Origin: Cnuella takakiae
GTDB taxonomy: Bacteria > Bacteroidota > Bacteroidia > Chitinophagales > Chitinophagaceae
DNA: 41,825 nt
NCBI RefSeq assembly: GCF_001953305.1
Contig: NZ_MTFE01000010.1
Coordinates: 3,431,477 to 3,473,301, forward strand
Direction: 5' to 3'
A program made the translations under genes and the position numbers. Under the pieces are notes generated by a model, which did no database searches, was not told the origin of the DNA, and saw only the letters and a program-made list of their open reading frames with translations. Each line of letters starts with the position of its first letter. Position 1 is the stretch's first letter. This document shows, piece by piece, positions 25,325-32,861 of this stretch.

Positions 25325-26413
25325 ATGATGCAGGAACTCCCTCCTCCGATGCAGCTGATGCAACTCAGCTTTGCATTTATGGTATCCCGCTCCATCAGTG
25401 TTGCAGCCGAATTCTTTATTGCAGACAAACTAACAGAACGACCCAAAACAGCAACAGAGCTGGCTGGTGAAACAGGGCTGCATGCCCGGTCGCTGTACCG
25501 GATGCTCAGGGCCTGCGCCAGCTACGGTGTATTTGCCGAAGATGAGCAGGGGCGCTTTATGCTCACGCCCATGGCCGAACTGTTGCGCAGCGACCAGCCC
25601 GGCAACCTGCGGGCATTTACCGCCATGATGAACTCGGTTTGGCAATACCAATCCTGGGCTGAAATGGACCATGCGGTAAAAACAGGCCAACCTGCATTCG
25701 ACAAGGTTTTTAGAATGCCCTTTTTTGAATTTTGTGAAAAAACGGAAAGAGCAGGCCGAGAGTTTAACGAGGCCATGACCAGCAATAGCGCCTATACCAG
25801 TGAAATTTTCCTGAACGCTTACAATTTTACGGGGTTTACTAAAGTAGTAGATGTTGGTGGCGGCCATGGCATTTTGCTGGCATCCCTGCTACAGCGCAAT
25901 CCGCACCTCAGCGGCATACTCTACGAAATGCCCGCACTGGCCGCAGCAGCAAGTGAATTGATGCAGCAGTACAGTGTTGCCGACCGGTGTGAACAGGTAG
26001 GTGGAGATTTTTTTGCCTCAGTGCCCGAGGGGGGCGACCTATATATCTTAAAACACATCATCCACGACTGGAATGATGAACAGTGTACCCGCATCCTTTC
26101 CAATTGCCGCAAATCCATGAAGCAGGGCGGAAAGGTATTGGTAATAGAAATGGTGGTACCCGAAGGCAATACGCCTTCACTTGCCAAACTGCTGGACCTG
26201 CAAATGCTGGTGTGCCTGCCCGGCTGTGAACGTACAGAAACAGAATACAGGGCATTGTTCAAAAAAGGGGGTCTTTCTTTAAGCAGGATCCTGCCCATGC
26301 CCTCACCTTTCAGCATCATTGAAGCGGTGCCCATAGAAAACTATTCCGAAGAACCTTCCCTTGATTGGAAAGTGGAACCGCAAATGGGCTCAATGCAACC
26401 AACGGAACAATAA
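25325..26413 (+). CDS. SAM-dependent O-methyltransferase, plant/hydroxyneurosporene type (362 aa)
   Basis: N-terminal winged-helix dimerisation domain (about 10-85: FFIADKLTERPKTATELAGE, SLYRMLRACASYGVF) followed by the Methyltransf_2 catalytic domain. SAM-binding glycine loop DVGGGHG is at 176-182, and the HIIHDWND motif carries the general-base histidine H247. Typical substrates are hydroxylated small aromatic or isoprenoid compounds, often antibiotics or pigments; no biosynthetic cluster surrounds it. The C-terminal about 20 residues (DWKVEPQMGSMQPTEQ) are an unconserved tail. A strong terminator follows within 10 nt. Confidence 0.9.
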   Translation: MMQELPPPMQLMQLSFAFMVSRSISVAAEFFIADKLTERPKTATELAGETGLHARSLYRMLRACASYGVFAEDEQGRFMLTPMAELLRSDQPGNLRAFTAMMNSVWQYQSWAEMDHAVKTGQPAFDKVFRMPFFEFCEKTERAGREFNEAMTSNSAYTSEIFLNAYNFTGFTKVVDVGGGHGILLASLLQRNPHLSGILYEMPALAAAASELMQQYSVADRCEQVGGDFFASVPEGGDLYILKHIIHDWNDEQCTRILSNCRKSMKQGGKVLVIEMVVPEGNTPSLAKLLDLQMLVCLPGCERTETEYRALFKKGGLSLSRILPMPSPFSIIEAVPIENYSEEPSLDWKVEPQMGSMQPTEQ

Positions 26414-26420
26414 AAACAAA

Positions 26421-26445
26421 GGCCGCCAAACTGGGCGGCCTTTTT
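26421..26445 (+). terminator. Terminator of the methyltransferase gene
   Basis: GGCCGCC (26421-26427), short loop, GGCGGCC, then five T residues to 26445. It shows the next gene is separately expressed, or expressed by read-through. Confidence 0.9.
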
Positions 26446-26505
26446 CATGCCCCTTTGCAGAAACTCCCTAACTTCCCGCCCCGGCCAAAAAGCCTACCTC
26501 CTGCC

Positions 26506-27297
26506 ATGGCATTGCCCATACCTGAAATACGCACCGTAAACAGTACCCGCTATGTAACCCCTTTGCGGGAAGGCGGCTCCCTGCCCGCCATCGTGGAAGC
26601 TGATGATGGATTTTTGTATGCCCTTAAATTCCGGGGTGCCGGCCAGGGACTAAAAGCCCTGATTGCAGAACTGATCGGTGGCGAGCTGGCCCGCTTGCTG
26701 GGATTGAAAGTCCCGGAAATTGTTTTTGCGGAAGTTGATCCTGCCTTTGGCCGCACCGAACCAGATGAAGAAATCCAGGACCTCCTGAAAAGAAGTGCCG
26801 GACTCAACCTGGCCCTGCACTACCTCTCAGGCGCTATCACTTTCGATCCCGTGGTGACCAAGGTAGACCCTATGCTCGCATCCATCATTGTATGGCTTGA
26901 CATCCTGATCACCAATGTGGACCGCACGGTGCGCAATACCAATATGCTGATGTGGCAAAAGGAACTCTGGCTGATTGACCATGGAGCCTCCCTGTATTTT
27001 CACCACAGCTGGGACAACTGGCAGGAACAGGCCTTGCGCCCTTTTGCCGCCATCAAAGATCATGTACTGCTGCCCAGGGCCAGTGTGCTGGATGCAGCCC
27101 ACGAGCATTGCATGGCTGCCCTTAGCCCGGAACATATAAAAGAAATTGTCGCCCTTGTACCCGCAGCCTGGCTGGAGCAGCAGGGCGAAGATGCCGATGC
27201 CAACCGACAGGTATATATCGATTTTCTCACCACAAGGTTGCAACACGCCGCCAGTTTTGTAAAAGTAGCACAAGATGCAAGAGCAGCACTTATTTGA
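26506..27297 (+). CDS. HipA-like kinase (263 aa), partner of DUF3037 protein
   Basis: The start ATG 26506 lies after the preceding terminator; an upstream in-frame start (26365) would overlap it and is rejected. The protein fits the short HipA-family kinase group. A lysine in YALKFRGAGQG (K41) is a candidate ATP-binding lysine, and AELIGGELARLLGLKVP (about 54-70) resembles the regulatory helix. NVDRTVRNTN (137-146) carries the catalytic aspartate and metal-binding asparagine, and LIDHG (D158) stands in place of DFG/DFD. At 263 residues it lacks the N-terminal region of classical HipA (about 440) that contacts HipB, and no HipB-like gene is adjacent. It overlaps the next gene by 23 bases. Kinase activity is likely; target unknown. 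Confidence 0.8.
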   Translation: MALPIPEIRTVNSTRYVTPLREGGSLPAIVEADDGFLYALKFRGAGQGLKALIAELIGGELARLLGLKVPEIVFAEVDPAFGRTEPDEEIQDLLKRSAGLNLALHYLSGAITFDPVVTKVDPMLASIIVWLDILITNVDRTVRNTNMLMWQKELWLIDHGASLYFHHSWDNWQEQALRPFAAIKDHVLLPRASVLDAAHEHCMAALSPEHIKEIVALVPAAWLEQQGEDADANRQVYIDFLTTRLQHAASFVKVAQDARAALI

Positions 27298-27658
27298 GTA
27301 CGCCGTTATTCGCGTCGTACCCAAGGTGGAGCGCGAGGAGTTTATGAATGTGGGCGTCATTCTGTATTGTAAAAAACAACGTTACCTGCAGGCAAGGATA
27401 CACCTCAACGAAGGTAGGCTGCAAACCTTTGCGCCCGCTCTCGACCTTGCCGAAATAACGGCCTACCTCGAAGCCTTATTGCGCATTACCCATGGTCAAA
27501 AGGAAGGCGGTCCCATTGCCATCCTGGATGCTGCGGCCCGCTTCCGCTGGCTTACTGCGGTGCGTAGTACGGTGGTACAAACTTCCCGGATTCACCCGGG
27601 CTTTTGTGCCCACCTGGAGGACAAACTAGCAAAGCTGCTGCTTGATTATTGCGGATAA
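27275..27658 (+). CDS. DUF3037 domain protein (127 aa)
   Basis: Starts at ATG 27275 inside the end of the HipA-like kinase gene (23-base overlap, different frame), so the two are translationally coupled. The sequence FEYAVIRVVPKVEREEFMNVGVILYCKK is the DUF3037 signature; FRWLTAVRSTVVQTSRIHPG is the second conserved block. A small alpha/beta protein with no known activity. It is repeatedly found beside HipA-like kinases, so substrate, regulator or antidote are candidate roles (inference). Confidence 0.85.
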   Translation: MQEQHLFEYAVIRVVPKVEREEFMNVGVILYCKKQRYLQARIHLNEGRLQTFAPALDLAEITAYLEALLRITHGQKEGGPIAILDAAARFRWLTAVRSTVVQTSRIHPGFCAHLEDKLAKLLLDYCG

Positions 27659-28091
27659 TGAAATCGATTAGCGGCTACGATTAAGTTAGTTTGCTAAAGA
27701 ATTACTTCCAGCCATAAAGCAGGAAAGTAGGCAGGTTTGACTTTTATAATTAGCAGCCGACAAAGCAACATTTATACAATGCCTAAAGGGAGGATCTATA
27801 ACCCAGCGGTGTTAGACAGCAACCTGCAAATGACACCTTTCCGGAGTTATATATACATCAGTGTTCAATTGCTTTTTTGCTATAGGAATGAAGCCCCTTT
27901 GATATGTGATCGTTCATGATCTTTTGGTCATTTTGATATTAGTGCTACTGCTCAAATGGAATAACCGTAATCCATACACGTATAAGTTATTACCCTAACA
28001 CAAAGGCCAAGAAAAGGAAGAGCAACCCCTCTTTATGCACAAGCCACTAACCTAAGTTTGCTCATGTAGCAGAAAACTGTAATTTCCTGCT
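27659..28091. other. Gene-free region (433 bases)
   Basis: The largest gap in the window, AT-richer than its surroundings. A 60-codon ORF at 27737-27919 has no credible start context or recognisable domain. I see no tRNA, terminator with T-run or direct repeat. A promoter for the GntP gene must lie here, but I cannot place it. Confidence 0.5.
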
Positions 28092-29405
28092 ATGACCTTC
28101 CTCATTGTGCTTGCCTGCCTGCTCCTGCTGATCCTCTTAGTCAGCTGGGGCAAATTCAACCCCTTTCTCGCTTTGCTATTTACTGCCATTGCCGCCGGTC
28201 TGCTCCTAGGTATTCCGCCAGCTAAGCTGCCTGCATCCATACAAAAGGGTATCGGCGACACCTTGGGATCTATCGTGCTGATCATTTCCTTTGGCGCCAT
28301 GCTGGGCAAACTGGTTTCCGATAGTGGTGCGGCCCAAAAAATGGCTGCCGTACTGGCTAAAGCTTTCGGTATTAACAACATCAACTGGGCGCTCCTGGTT
28401 ACGGGTTTTGTGGTTGGCATTCCCATGTTTTACAACGTGGGTTTTGTTTTGCTGGTACCCCTGTTGTTTTCTATTACCTACCAATACCGTTTGCCCGTTG
28501 TATATGTAGGATTACCCATGCTGGCAGCGCTTTCTGTGATGCACGGATTTTTACCGCCCCATCCCTCCCCGGTAGCACTGGCAGCACAGTTTAATGCTTC
28601 GCTGGGCCTTACACTTATTTACGGGCTGATCATCGCCACACCTGCCGTACTGCTGGCGGGACCGCTCTTTGCCCGCACCCTAAAGGGCATGCAGGCAAAA
28701 CCGCTCGAGAGCTTCCGGCCAAATGAGTTGCCTTCCGAACAACTCCCCGGCACCTTCAATGCTTTTATATCGGCACTGTTACCGGTGGTATTGCTTGCAG
28801 CTACAGCAGCCCTGCCCTACCTGCAGGTAAATGCGCCTGCGGCAAAAGGCTGGTTACAGTTCTTTAGCGATCCTACCATCCTTTTATTATTGTCTTTACT
28901 GATCGCACTCTATTCGTTGGGTATCGCCCAGGGCAAAAGCATCAAAACCGTGATGGTATCTTTTGCCGATGCCATGAAAGATGTTACGCCTTTATTGCTG
29001 ATCATAGGCGGAGCAGGTGCCCTGAAGCAGGTATTGATAGATAGTGGGGTGAGCACACAGATAGCTGCTGGCATGAGCAATTTGAGCCTGCCGCCCCTGG
29101 TGCTGGGCTGGCTTATAGCAGCAATTATTCGCATTGCCGTAGGTTCGGCCACTGTTGCCGGCCTTACCGCTGCAGGCATCATCGCACCGCTGGTAACACA
29201 GGGGGGAGTTACCCCCGAACTAATGGTGCTTTCCGTTGGTGCTGGCAGCCTTGTTTGTTCGCACGTCAACGACTCTGGATTTTGGATGTACAAGGAATAT
29301 TTCAACCTGAGCATCCGGGATACCTTTCGTTCCTGGACCCTGATGGAAACCATTGTGGCATTTGCAGGTTTGGGCGGGGTACTGGTGCTGGATAGGTTTG
29401 TATAG
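28092..29405 (+). CDS. GntP family gluconate/organic acid permease (437 aa)
   Basis: Inner-membrane H+ symporter of the gluconate permease family, with about 12-14 hydrophobic segments over the usual length (about 440). Characteristic pieces are IGDTLGSIVLIISFGAMLGK, VTGFVVGIPMFYNVGFVLL, HGFLPPHPSPVALA, IGGAGALKQVLIDSG and SATVAGLTAAGIIAPL. No gluconate kinase or dehydratase is adjacent, so gluconate, glycerate, idonate or another hydroxy acid are all possible substrates. The nitrilase-family gene follows after 75 nt and may be co-transcribed. Confidence 0.93.
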   Translation: MTFLIVLACLLLLILLVSWGKFNPFLALLFTAIAAGLLLGIPPAKLPASIQKGIGDTLGSIVLIISFGAMLGKLVSDSGAAQKMAAVLAKAFGINNINWALLVTGFVVGIPMFYNVGFVLLVPLLFSITYQYRLPVVYVGLPMLAALSVMHGFLPPHPSPVALAAQFNASLGLTLIYGLIIATPAVLLAGPLFARTLKGMQAKPLESFRPNELPSEQLPGTFNAFISALLPVVLLAATAALPYLQVNAPAAKGWLQFFSDPTILLLLSLLIALYSLGIAQGKSIKTVMVSFADAMKDVTPLLLIIGGAGALKQVLIDSGVSTQIAAGMSNLSLPPLVLGWLIAAIIRIAVGSATVAGLTAAGIIAPLVTQGGVTPELMVLSVGAGSLVCSHVNDSGFWMYKEYFNLSIRDTFRSWTLMETIVAFAGLGGVLVLDRFV

Positions 29406-29480
29406 GAAAAATGGCTGGCAACTGCAGCATTTAAAAGGCAGAAATAACAAGGGCACGTAAATTCATTAAAACTATTGCTC

Positions 29481-30425
29481 ATGCACCCACTTAAAATAGC
29501 CTCCGTACAATTTGAACACCGCAATGGCGACAAGGCCTATAACCTTGGGGTGATTGATAGCATTGCTGCAAAAGCCGCCGCTGAGGGTGCAGAAATGGTT
29601 TGCTTTCATGAGTGTTCCATTACCGGATATGCTTTTGCAAGAAAACTGAGCAGGGATGAATTGCTGGATATTGCAGAACCCATCCCGAATGGACCTTCTG
29701 TACAGCAACTCATTGCCATTGCACGGGCTCATGGGGTAGCCATACTTGCGGGCCTCTTTGAAACAGACGATACCGGCAAAATTTATAAAGGCTATGTATG
29801 TGTAGATGGCCACGGGCTCGTAGCGCAATACCGCAAACTGCACCCCTTCATCAATGCTCATATTACGCCCGGCGACCGCTATTGCGTGTTTGATTATAAA
29901 GGCTGGAAGTGCGGCATCCTGATTTGTTATGACAACAACGTTGTGGAAAATGTGCGGGCCACTGCCCTGCTTGGTGCCGATATCATCTTTATGCCCCATG
30001 TAACGATGTGCACGCCATCCACCCGGCCAGGTGCAGGCTTTGTTGATCCGGCATTGTGGCAAAAAAGGGAAGCCGATCCCACCTCCCTGCGGCTGGAGTT
30101 CCAGGGCGCCAAGGGCAGGCAATGGCTGATGAAATGGCTGCCTTCACGGGCTGCGGATAACGGGGTGTACGTTGTTTTTTCCAATGCTATCGGTATGGAC
30201 GATGACCAATTGAAAAACGGCTGTTCCATGATCCTGGACCCCCATGGTGATATCTTGGCAGAATGCCAGAAGTTGGACGACGATTTTGTTATTGCCACCT
30301 GTACACCTGAAAAAAGGCAACAAGCCGGTGGGGTACGCTACACCCGTGCCCGCCGTCCCGAACTGTACCGGGACATTATCGGCGCTCCACATACTGCGGA
30401 GCAGAAAGTGGCCTGGTTGAAGTGA
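29481..30425 (+). CDS. Carbon-nitrogen hydrolase (nitrilase superfamily) (314 aa)
   Basis: The start is set at ATG 29481; a TTG two codons upstream is possible. The catalytic triad is complete: E44 in CFHECSITGY, K119 in YRKLHPF and C149 in ILICYDNN. Length and the insert between the lysine and cysteine regions resemble N-carbamoyl-D-amino acid or aliphatic amide hydrolases. The insert after the cysteine (about 175-215, with RPGAGFVDPALW) is typical of a subgroup common in Bacteroidota and Proteobacteria. The exact substrate is unknown. It is followed by a G/T-rich then C/A-rich intergenic stretch. Confidence 0.9.
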   Translation: MHPLKIASVQFEHRNGDKAYNLGVIDSIAAKAAAEGAEMVCFHECSITGYAFARKLSRDELLDIAEPIPNGPSVQQLIAIARAHGVAILAGLFETDDTGKIYKGYVCVDGHGLVAQYRKLHPFINAHITPGDRYCVFDYKGWKCGILICYDNNVVENVRATALLGADIIFMPHVTMCTPSTRPGAGFVDPALWQKREADPTSLRLEFQGAKGRQWLMKWLPSRAADNGVYVVFSNAIGMDDDQLKNGCSMILDPHGDILAECQKLDDDFVIATCTPEKRQQAGGVRYTRARRPELYRDIIGAPHTAEQKVAWLK

Positions 30426-30490
30426 GTTTGAAGTTTGGGGTTTGGATTTTGGAGGTTGGAGATAGGGGTTAGAGGTTTAAAGGATATAGC
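30426..30490 (+). repeat. G/T-rich low-complexity arm
   Basis: Repeated units of the form TTTGGGG, TTTGGATTTTGG, GGTTGGAG on the plus strand. The 14-mer GTTTGGGGTTTGGA (30433-30446) has a perfect inverted copy at 30577-30590. The 11-mer GATTTTGGAGG (30445-30455) recurs at 41740-41750. Confidence 0.7.
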
Positions 30491-30534
30491 ATATAACCCT
30501 TTGACTTTAGCGTAAGAGAATCCATTCAGGCGCC

Positions 30535-30605
30535 ATCCAACCAAAAACCAAAAACTAAAAACACCCACCCCCTAACTCCAAACCCCAAACCCTATATCCT
30601 AACCG
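30535..30605 (+). repeat. C/A-rich low-complexity arm
   Basis: Strand-inverted counterpart of 30426-30490 (units CCAAAAACC, CACCCACCCCC, CCAAACCCCAAACCC). The two arms flank about 45 bases of ordinary sequence, giving an abrupt switch of strand composition. Confidence 0.7.
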
Positions 30606-30607
30606 CC

Positions 30608-30615
30608 TACCTTTG
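30608..30615 (+). promoter_or_regulatory. Putative -7 element of MFS gene
   Basis: TACCTTTG matches TAnnTTTG and lies 8 nt before the ATG at 30624, implying a very short or absent 5' leader. No TTG at -33 is visible. Confidence 0.45.
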
Positions 30616-30623
30616 GGGCGATC

Positions 30624-31886
30624 ATGAACCAACCGCAACGCAAAGGCTTTTTCCAGCGAAAAGAATCACTGGCTCCGCTGAGTATAGCCGAATATCGCTT
30701 CTACATATTTACCCGCTTTTTTTACATCATGGCACTCCGCATGGTGGCTACGGTGGTGGCTTACCAGTTGTTCCAGATTACCCGAAGTTCTTTTTCCATC
30801 GGTTTGGTGGGACTGTCGGAGTTTGTGCCGGTTTTTGCCCTGGCGCTGTATGCTGGCCATGTCATTGACCGGTCGGATAAACGTACGCTGCTGCTGAAAG
30901 GCATTCTTGGTTACAGTATTTGCGTAGCAGCCCTGGTGGTATTATCCATGCCCCAAGTTGCCAAAAGTTTGGGGCAACAAAAAACTACCTGGCTTATATA
31001 CGGCGTTGTTTTCTTCACCGGTATGATCCGGTCTTTTGCAGGTCCTACCTCCAATGCGATCCTCGCCCAATTGGTACCCAAGGACATCCTGCATTATGCG
31101 GCCAATTTCAGCAGCACCACCTGGCTGGTCGCTTCTATTACCGGGCATGCCACAGCAGGATTTTTCATCGCGTGGTTTGGTGTTAACACCACCTTTATCA
31201 TTATCCTGGCTTATATACTGATTGCCGCATTTTTTGTATCCCGCATCAGCCGCAAACCCATTGCCCACAATAATGTGCACGCCAAGGTATGGGACAGCGT
31301 GAAGGAAGGACTTCAGTTTGTGTTCCGGCACAAAATCATGCTGGGAGCCATTTCGCTTGATCTATTTGCGGTATTGTTTGGCGGTGCTGTAGCCCTGATA
31401 CCCGAATTTGCAGAACGCATTCTCAACGTTGGCCCCATTGGTTTTGGATGGCTTAATGCAGCCATCGACATTGGGTCGGGTGCAATGATTACCCTGTTTA
31501 CTTTTTTCCCTTTGAGGCGCAACCAGGGCAAATACCTGATGTACGCAGTTGCAGGGTTTGGCATTTGCATCATCGTTTTTGGCCTCTCCGACATTTACTG
31601 GATTTCCTTTGTTGCCCTGGTGATAGCCGGTATGCTCGATGGCATTTCGGTGTTGGTGAGGGGTACGGTATTACAGCTTACCACCCCCGACGAAATGCGC
31701 GGCCGTGTTAGTTCAGTTAACTCCATGTTCATCAACAGCAGTAATGAGCTGGGCCAGTTTGAAAGCGGCTTTGTAGCACGCATTATGGGGGCACGCCCGG
31801 CAGTAATATTTGGCGGTTGTATGACCCTGCTGGTGGTGATCATCACCTGGTTCAAAGCACCGGGTTTGCGCAAGTTTGAATATTGA
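30624..31886 (+). CDS. MFS transporter, EntS-like exporter type (420 aa)
   Basis: Major facilitator superfamily inner-membrane transporter with about 11-12 hydrophobic helices. Features seen include the loop GHVIDRSDKRTLLLKG (MFS motif A-like, about 74-89), SFAGPTSNAILAQLVPKDIL (central motif of the MFS_3 group), and a C-terminal repeat GTVLQLTTPDEMRGRVSSVN. This pattern is shared with enterobactin exporter EntS and related efflux proteins of uncertain substrate. No siderophore genes are nearby, so the cargo is open. A long perfect hairpin begins 16 nt after the stop. Confidence 0.92.
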   Translation: MNQPQRKGFFQRKESLAPLSIAEYRFYIFTRFFYIMALRMVATVVAYQLFQITRSSFSIGLVGLSEFVPVFALALYAGHVIDRSDKRTLLLKGILGYSICVAALVVLSMPQVAKSLGQQKTTWLIYGVVFFTGMIRSFAGPTSNAILAQLVPKDILHYAANFSSTTWLVASITGHATAGFFIAWFGVNTTFIIILAYILIAAFFVSRISRKPIAHNNVHAKVWDSVKEGLQFVFRHKIMLGAISLDLFAVLFGGAVALIPEFAERILNVGPIGFGWLNAAIDIGSGAMITLFTFFPLRRNQGKYLMYAVAGFGICIIVFGLSDIYWISFVALVIAGMLDGISVLVRGTVLQLTTPDEMRGRVSSVNSMFINSSNELGQFESGFVARIMGARPAVIFGGCMTLLVVIITWFKAPGLRKFEY

Positions 31887-31901
31887 TCTGGCCAGAAAGC
31901 A

Positions 31902-31966
31902 ATGGTTTTTACCAATAAAAAAGGTTGAAGGGTATTCCTTCAACCTTTTTTATTGGTAAAAACCAT
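31902..31966. terminator. Perfect 30-bp inverted repeat, bidirectional terminator
   Basis: Arms 31902-31931 and 31937-31966 are exact reverse complements with a 5-nt loop (GTATT). Each arm contains an A/T run next to AAGGTTGAAGG, so the core can terminate transcription from both the MFS gene (stop 31886) and the convergent DUF4242 gene (stop 31972). Confidence 0.92.
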
Positions 31967-31971
31967 GAGCC

Positions 31972-32260
31972 TTAAACAATGGTCACTTTCGTTTCGGCGG
32001 TAGCCGGGCTGATCACTTTTCTATTTTGCGCTACCCTGTTGGCAGGAAAGCCTCCCATTTCAGCATGGGCCATTACCCTCTCCTTTGGGTGCCTGGTAAA
32101 TACAATAGATTTCATCTTCGGTAAAAAAGCTTTCAACCCACTGGATGCGGGGACCGAGTTCATTTAATACACCGCAGGCTTTTTGGGAATTAGCCAGCAA
32201 TTGTTCCGTTGTAAGATTGCCTGCACCCGGCAATTCACTTTCGATTACATACTTTGGCAA
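31972..32260 (-). pseudogene. DUF4242 (SCO4226-like) gene with a single-base frameshift
   Basis: The minus strand starts at a TTG (32260) with LPKYVIESELPGAGNLTTEQ and runs in frame to APK (residue 59), then hits a stop 7 codons later. Shifting by one base at the AAA run (32086-32084) restores ERVMAHAEMGGFPANRV and continues to a natural stop at 31972. The combined protein would be 95 residues, the usual DUF4242 length, and the span of 289 bases equals 96 codons plus one extra base. The DUF4242 fold is a small ferredoxin-like barrel; a characterised relative binds nickel. It is either a sequencing or assembly indel at a homopolymer, or a recent inactivation. The ATG after AGGAGAGGGTA could restart the C-terminal part, but half a domain is unlikely to work. 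Confidence 0.85.
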
Positions 32261-32290
32261 TGCAAATTTTTTGCTACATAAGGCAGCAAA

Positions 32291-32752
32291 TCATTTCAAT
32301 TGCTTGCTCAGTTTGTCCAAAACGAAAAAGGTGATGGGACAAAAGCTGGCATTCTTTAATGTTAGGGGCTGGCGCTTGATGATCACATCTTCATCCGTAT
32401 AAGGAAAGCGGGCACAATCGGAAGGGCGCACATCGTAAATAGAACAGGCATTATCGCTTCCTAAGAAAGGACAGGGTGATTTTTTCACCACAAAGTCTCC
32501 ATCCTCGTCCACATTCAGGTAGGTTTCAATAAACAGGCTTTCCTTCATGCCCAGGTGCTTGCTGATCCGCTTGACATCAGGCGTTTTAAAACGCGGTGAG
32601 TAGTTTTTACAGCAGGCGGCACATTGCAGGCAATCAATCTTTTCGAATGCTTCCTCATGCAGTTCAGGCAGCCGTTTCAGCACCTTGTTTTTATCGGCAC
32701 GCTGCAGCATTCCCTTAAACAGCTTCAACTCCTCTTTTCCTGCAACGGTCAT
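32291..32752 (-). CDS. YkgJ-family cysteine cluster protein (153 aa)
   Basis: Zinc- or iron-binding small protein. The N-terminal cluster is CLQCAACC (C41, C44, C47, C48) and a second group is C94 (SPCPFLG), C103 (NACSIYDVRPSDC, C113) and C138 (SFCPI), the CxxCxxCC plus C-x8-C pattern of the YkgJ/Fe-S-oxidoreductase-like family. Metal type and role are unproven in the family. It lies 30 nt upstream of the frameshifted DUF4242 gene on the same strand, so the two may form one unit. Confidence 0.9.
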   Translation of the reverse strand: MTVAGKEELKLFKGMLQRADKNKVLKRLPELHEEAFEKIDCLQCAACCKNYSPRFKTPDVKRISKHLGMKESLFIETYLNVDEDGDFVVKKSPCPFLGSDNACSIYDVRPSDCARFPYTDEDVIIKRQPLTLKNASFCPITFFVLDKLSKQLK

Positions 32753-32861
32753 GGGATTTGATTTTACAATTAGCTTAAAAAAGACTGATTATTCATTGTT
32801 GATAATCCATTGCCATGCAGTATATAAATAATCAATAATGAATAACCAGTAATCTTTCCTT

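Noticed and set aside
26365-26505. Upstream start for the HipA-like kinase
   Set aside because: It lies within the methyltransferase gene and its terminator; ATG 26506 matches the family N-terminus.
26506-27658. Classical HipBA toxin-antitoxin operon
   Set aside because: No HTH-type HipB gene upstream, and the kinase lacks the HipB-contacting N-terminal region; it is a related but different module.
27737-27919. 60-codon open frame in the largest gap
   Set aside because: Weak start context, no domain, no obvious expression signal; probably chance.
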